From: Chloroflexota bacterium
Lineage (GTDB): Bacteria; Chloroflexota; Dehalococcoidia; SZUA-161; JAUWZY01
DNA length: 8,404 nucleotides
Assembly (NCBI GenBank): GCA_030615045.1
Contig: JAUWZY010000034.1
Span: forward strand, 1-8,404
Reading direction: 5' to 3'
The first letter of the stretch is position 1, and each line of letters opens with the position of its first letter. The notes beneath the pieces were generated by a model. The model worked only from the letters and a program-made list of their open reading frames with translations, was not told the origin of the DNA and ran no database searches. This document shows positions 5,966-8,404 of the stretch, piece by piece. A program made the translations under genes and the position numbers.

Positions 5966-6991
5966 TCCATGAACTTTCTTAATCGCATCGACAATGGAGT
6001 CTACAGAGGCAGGATTTCTGCGGCCTGAAGCTTTGCCCAGTGGCTCCTCAGTCCTGGGTCTTCCCAGAAGGACCTCGAGGGTTGCTTTTATCGAGTATGC
6101 GAGAGCCTCGACGTGATAGCCTCCTTCCAAGGTGAACAGGAGCCGGCCGCCACATAACTCCTGGGCAAGCTGGCTGAGGATGGTCACCATCTCGGCAAAG
6201 CCATCGACATCCACTTCCATCAGGGCGATTGGATCTGCCCAGTGGGAGTCGTAGCCGGCGGAGACCATAATCAGCTCAGGCTGGAAGCGCCGCGCCACGG
6301 GAACTAAGACCTGGTTGAAAAGGCGCAGATATTCAGCATCGCCACACCAGGCAGGCAGCGGGCAATTGACCGTCATCCCCCTCCCCGCCCCATGACCAAT
6401 CTCATCGATAGCGCCGGTGCCGGGGTAGAAAGGATACTGATGGGTGGAGAAGTAAAGCACCTGGGGGTCGCTATAAAAGGTCTCCTGAGTCCCGTTGCCG
6501 TGATGGACATCAAAGTCAGCGATGAGAATTCGCTGCAAACCGTGATTCTTCAGCGCATATCTGGCTGCGATAGCGATGTTGTTGAACAGGCAGAAGCCCA
6601 TAGCCCGCAAGTAGGTGGCGTGATGCCCTGGCGGGCGGACTAAGCCGAAGGCTGAATTCACCTCCCCTGCCATTATGGCATCAACTCCACGGAGCACCCC
6701 GCCGGCGGCATAAAGAGCCGCTTCATATGAGGCTGAAGAGGTCACGGTATCAGCATCAAGCCAGCCACCGCCTTTTTGGCACACGCTCTCCACCCTCAAG
6801 ATATACTCTTGGCCATGAACCAGCAAGAGCTCATCCATGGAGGCTGCCCTTGGCGGGAGGGAGACCAGCTCTGGCAGAAGCTGTGACTGCTCCAAGACAG
6901 CCACTGTCTGTTCCAGTCGGTGCCTGTTCTCCACATGCGGCCCGGTATCGTGCTCAAGATAAATTGGGTCGTAGATCAATCCCACTTTCAT
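5957..6991 (-). CDS. HDAC-like zinc deacetylase (arginase/deacetylase fold)
   Basis: The 344-residue protein belongs to the histone deacetylase/acetoin-utilisation (AcuC)/acetylpolyamine amidohydrolase superfamily, which removes acyl groups from acyl-lysine or polyamines with a zinc ion. It shows RPPGHHAT (119-126, catalytic pair H123/H124), DFDVHHGNGTQ (159-169, zinc ligands D161 and H163), SAGYDSHWADP (244-254, zinc ligand D248) and LEGGYH (288-293, transition-state tyrosine Y292). No signal peptide or membrane segment is seen. The bacterial substrate cannot be told from the sequence; acetyl-CoA synthetase, other acyl-proteins or polyamines are possible. The ATG at 6991 fits the family start (MKVGLIYDP) but has no ribosome-binding site. 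It is transcribed away from the flavoprotein genes. Confidence 0.93.
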   Translation of the reverse strand: MKVGLIYDPIYLEHDTGPHVENRHRLEQTVAVLEQSQLLPELVSLPPRAASMDELLLVHGQEYILRVESVCQKGGGWLDADTVTSSASYEAALYAAGGVLRGVDAIMAGEVNSAFGLVRPPGHHATYLRAMGFCLFNNIAIAARYALKNHGLQRILIADFDVHHGNGTQETFYSDPQVLYFSTHQYPFYPGTGAIDEIGHGAGRGMTVNCPLPAWCGDAEYLRLFNQVLVPVARRFQPELIMVSAGYDSHWADPIALMEVDVDGFAEMVTILSQLAQELCGGRLLFTLEGGYHVEALAYSIKATLEVLLGRPRTEEPLGKASGRRNPASVDSIVDAIKKVHGLS

Positions 6992-7000
6992 GATATATCA

Positions 7001-7029
7001 ATAATAGCAAACTCAGCCTGATGGGTAAA
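7001..7029 (-). promoter_or_regulatory. Promoter-like sequence of the deacetylase gene
   Basis: TTTACC (7029-7024), a 17-nt spacer and TATTAT (7006-7001) lie on the minus strand. The -10 box ends only 9 nt before the ATG, so transcription would start within a few bases of the start codon and the mRNA would be nearly or fully leaderless. This agrees with the lack of a Shine-Dalgarno sequence. Confidence 0.4.
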
Positions 7030-7036
7030 GCTCAAG

Positions 7037-7065
7037 TTGCCTCCCAGGAGCCCCCGTGATATACT
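7037..7065 (+). promoter_or_regulatory. Promoter-like sequence of the flavoprotein gene pair
   Basis: TTGCCT (7037-7042), a 17-nt spacer and TATACT (7060-7065) lie on the plus strand. Transcription would start near 7072, giving a leader of about 50 nt. Its -35 box is only 7 bp from that of the divergent deacetylase promoter, so one regulator could act on both. Confidence 0.4.
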
Positions 7066-7078
7066 TTTCATGACTTCG

Positions 7079-7091
7079 GCTTGCGGCAAGC
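7079..7091 (+). other. Short hairpin in the flavoprotein mRNA leader
   Basis: GCTTG, a 3-nt loop CGG, then CAAGC can form a 5-bp stem in the predicted leader, about 20 nt upstream of the ribosome-binding site. It has no T-run, so it is not a terminator. Its significance is uncertain. Confidence 0.2.
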
Positions 7092-7111
7092 AGCGGAGAT
7101 CAGAGATTTAT

Positions 7112-7116
7112 GGTGG
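7112..7116 (+). promoter_or_regulatory. Ribosome-binding site that favours the second of two adjacent ATGs
   Basis: GGTGG lies 3 nt before the ATG at 7120 and 6 nt before the ATG at 7123. The better spacing and the MFDV start of the downstream copy both favour 7123. Confidence 0.4.
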
Positions 7117-7122
7117 TGAATG

Positions 7123-8205
7123 ATGTTCGATGTCATCGTGGTCGGCGGCGGCCCCGGGGGCTCGATGGCAGCCAAGAAATGCGCCGAGCATGGGCTGAAA
7201 ACACTGCTCCTGGAGAAAAGAAAACTACCCCGTGAGAAGGTGTGCGGCGGCTTGATCATGGGGCCGCTGTCCAAAACCATCATCGAGCAGGAATTTGGTG
7301 CCATCCCCCATGAGGTTTTAGCTGCCCCTCGTTATCTATTGGGCGTTAAGCTTCACGCCCCAGGAGTGAAGCCACAAAGGTTAGACCACAGAATGCCCGT
7401 CGCCTGGAGAAAGGACTTTGATTACTGGTTAAACCAGGGGGCAAAGGATAACGGCGTCGAGATCAGGGATGAGGTTAAGGTTACCAGTGTTATCCAGCAG
7501 CAAGGTGAATGCACAGTAAAGCTGGAAAGGCAAGAGCTTAGGGCCAGGTTCGTCATTGGAGCTGATGGTGCCCTTTCCAGAGTCAGAAGCTCTCTGTTCC
7601 CAGAGCTCAAAGTTCGATATAGGCGAGCATATCGGGAATGCTATCAAGGGGAAATAGAGCTGGAGAAAGATTATTTCCATTGGTTTTTCCCCCTCCCGAG
7701 CCCCCACCCCAGATTTGACATCGTCTACAAGGGGGATTTCTTTACCTTAGAGGGAGGTGGGGTCAAACCGCTGAGGAATGAGATAAGGCAGATCTTGGCG
7801 GATTACGGCTTTGGCCCCGAGCGAGAACCCCTGTGGCGGGATGGCTGCCTGAGCCAGGCGATATTATACGAGGAGCTGTTTTCGGGCTCTTTTCTCCCTG
7901 CCCAGGGGAATATCTTACTCATCGGCGATGCCGCTGGCCTGCTGCTACCTGTAACCGGGGAAGGGATTGGCACTGCGCTGAAGACCGGGATTTTGGCTGC
8001 CACTTCCGTTATCAAGGCTATGGAAGCGAAGAGGATAGCAGCCGATATTTACCTTCGGGAGTTGGAACCGGTTTTGGCCACGCTCAAAGACCTCTATCCC
8101 CTGGAAGAAGTGATCAAAAAAGCGGCAGCCGAAGGGCCTGAAGCATTGTTGGGTGCATTCCGAGAGGGCATAGAGGAAACGGTAAAAAAGCCGCTTAGGG
8201 GGTGA
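7123..8205 (+). CDS. Geranylgeranyl reductase family FAD-dependent oxidoreductase, copy 1
   Basis: Members of this family (archaeal GGR, plant ChlP, mycobacterial MenJ) reduce double bonds in isoprenoid chains of lipids, chlorophyll or menaquinone. The 360-residue protein has the dinucleotide-binding GGGPGG (8-13) with E31 after the second strand, a conserved-type cysteine C41 (KVCGGL), the FAD motif VIGADGALSRVR (144-155), the family signature YFHWFFPLP (184-192, a W-x-FP-type signature) and the second FAD motif LLIGDAAGLLLPVTGEGIG (265-283). No membrane helix is evident; membrane association would be peripheral. I start at 7123 rather than the adjacent ATG at 7120 because of ribosome-binding-site spacing and the start of the downstream copy. 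The substrate is unknown, and menaquinone or lipid side chains are guesses. Confidence 0.88.
   Translation: MFDVIVVGGGPGGSMAAKKCAEHGLKTLLLEKRKLPREKVCGGLIMGPLSKTIIEQEFGAIPHEVLAAPRYLLGVKLHAPGVKPQRLDHRMPVAWRKDFDYWLNQGAKDNGVEIRDEVKVTSVIQQQGECTVKLERQELRARFVIGADGALSRVRSSLFPELKVRYRRAYRECYQGEIELEKDYFHWFFPLPSPHPRFDIVYKGDFFTLEGGGVKPLRNEIRQILADYGFGPEREPLWRDGCLSQAILYEELFSGSFLPAQGNILLIGDAAGLLLPVTGEGIGTALKTGILAATSVIKAMEAKRIAADIYLRELEPVLATLKDLYPLEEVIKKAAAEGPEALLGAFREGIEETVKKPLRG
8197..8203 (+). promoter_or_regulatory. Ribosome-binding site of the second flavoprotein copy
   Basis: AGGGGGT overlaps the end and stop codon of copy 1; its last G is 5 nt before the ATG at 8208. The 2-nt gap between genes suggests coupled translation. 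Confidence 0.5.
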
Positions 8206-8207
8206 GC

Positions 8208-8404
8208 ATGTTCGATGTCATCGTGGTCGGTGGCGGCCCTGGGGGGTCGATGGCAGCTAAGAAATGCGCCGAGCACGGGCTGAAAACACTGCTCCTGGAG
8301 AAAAGAAAACTATCCCGGGAAAAGGTCTGCTCCGGAGTGATCATGGGGCCGCTGTCCAAAACCATCATCGAGCAGGAATTTGGTGCTATTCCCCAAGAGG
8401 TTTT
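8208..8404 (+). CDS. Geranylgeranyl reductase family flavoprotein, copy 2, cut by window edge
   Basis: The first 65 codons, with no stop, read MFDVIVVGGGPGGSM and continue to IIEQEFGAIPQEV. By hand alignment they match copy 1 at 61 of 65 residues and 181 of 197 bases. The FAD-binding GGGPGG and the cysteine at 41 are kept, but the cysteine's surroundings change from VCGGLIMG to VCSGVIMG. The other differences are P36 to S and H63 to Q. It begins 2 nt after copy 1 in the same direction, so the two are co-transcribed. It may be a full second enzyme or a decaying copy; the rest lies outside the window. Confidence 0.88.
   Translation, partial: MFDVIVVGGGPGGSMAAKKCAEHGLKTLLLEKRKLSREKVCSGVIMGPLSKTIIEQEFGAIPQEV

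Larger units (their letters stand above)
7123..8404 (+). repeat. Tandem gene duplication, unit about 1085 bp
   Basis: Bases 7123-7319 and 8208-8404 align without gaps at about 92% identity, with a period of 1085 bp, the length of one whole gene plus 2 nt. The similarity starts at the ATG; the bases before the two start codons share only a few nucleotides. No target-site duplication or transposase is seen. Confidence 0.85.

Noticed and set aside
7123..8404. Insertion sequence or mobile element as the cause of the repeated block
   Set aside because: The repeat is a whole flavoprotein gene with no transposase, terminal inverted repeats or target duplication; plain tandem duplication explains it.

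Overview
The window looks like a piece of an ordinary bacterial chromosome. Eight genes are packed on the minus strand and two run on the plus strand. The gene set suggests an anaerobic bacterium, and an anaerobic member of the Chloroflexota (Dehalococcoidia-like) is my best guess. The basis is a dihydroxy-acid dehydratase of the type lacking the first [2Fe-2S] cysteine, a class 1B-type dihydroorotate dehydrogenase, a Thermotoga-like DAHP synthase with an AroH-type chorismate mutase, an HDAC-like deacetylase and tandem geranylgeranyl-reductase-family flavoproteins. This taxonomic call comes from family resemblance and is not proven.

Minus strand, in order of transcription (right to left): an HDAC-like deacetylase (6991-5957); AroH-type chorismate mutase (5906-5529); type I-beta DAHP synthase (5524-4484); an endonuclease IV-like TIM-barrel protein (4480-3650); dihydroorotate dehydrogenase pyrD (3622-2702, TTG start); ComF-like phosphoribosyltransferase (2690-1995); long-form ribosome hibernation factor hpf (1979-1440); and the first 448 codons of ilvD (1346 to the left edge). 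From aroH to hpf the gaps are only 3 to 27 nt, so these six genes probably form one operon. A promoter-like sequence for it lies in the end of the deacetylase gene. ilvD has its own strong promoter-like sequence, overlapped by a perfect inverted repeat.

Plus strand: a divergent 131-bp intergenic region (6992-7122) with back-to-back promoter-like sequences leads into a geranylgeranyl-reductase-family flavoprotein (7123-8205). After 2 nt a second copy begins (8208 to the right edge). Its visible 197 nt are about 92% identical to the first copy, so this is a recent tandem duplication.

Together the minus-strand genes cover entry into and the chorismate branch of aromatic amino-acid synthesis, pyrimidine synthesis, branched-chain amino-acid synthesis and ribosome hibernation. 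I found no RNA genes, CRISPR arrays, insertion sequences or phage genes, and no convincing new multi-gene system. The best leads are the tandem reductase pair with differences concentrated around its conserved cysteine, the Arg-to-Ser change in the KPRTSPY motif of DAHP synthase, and the operator-like palindrome at the ilvD promoter. There is no gene-free stretch longer than 300 bases.
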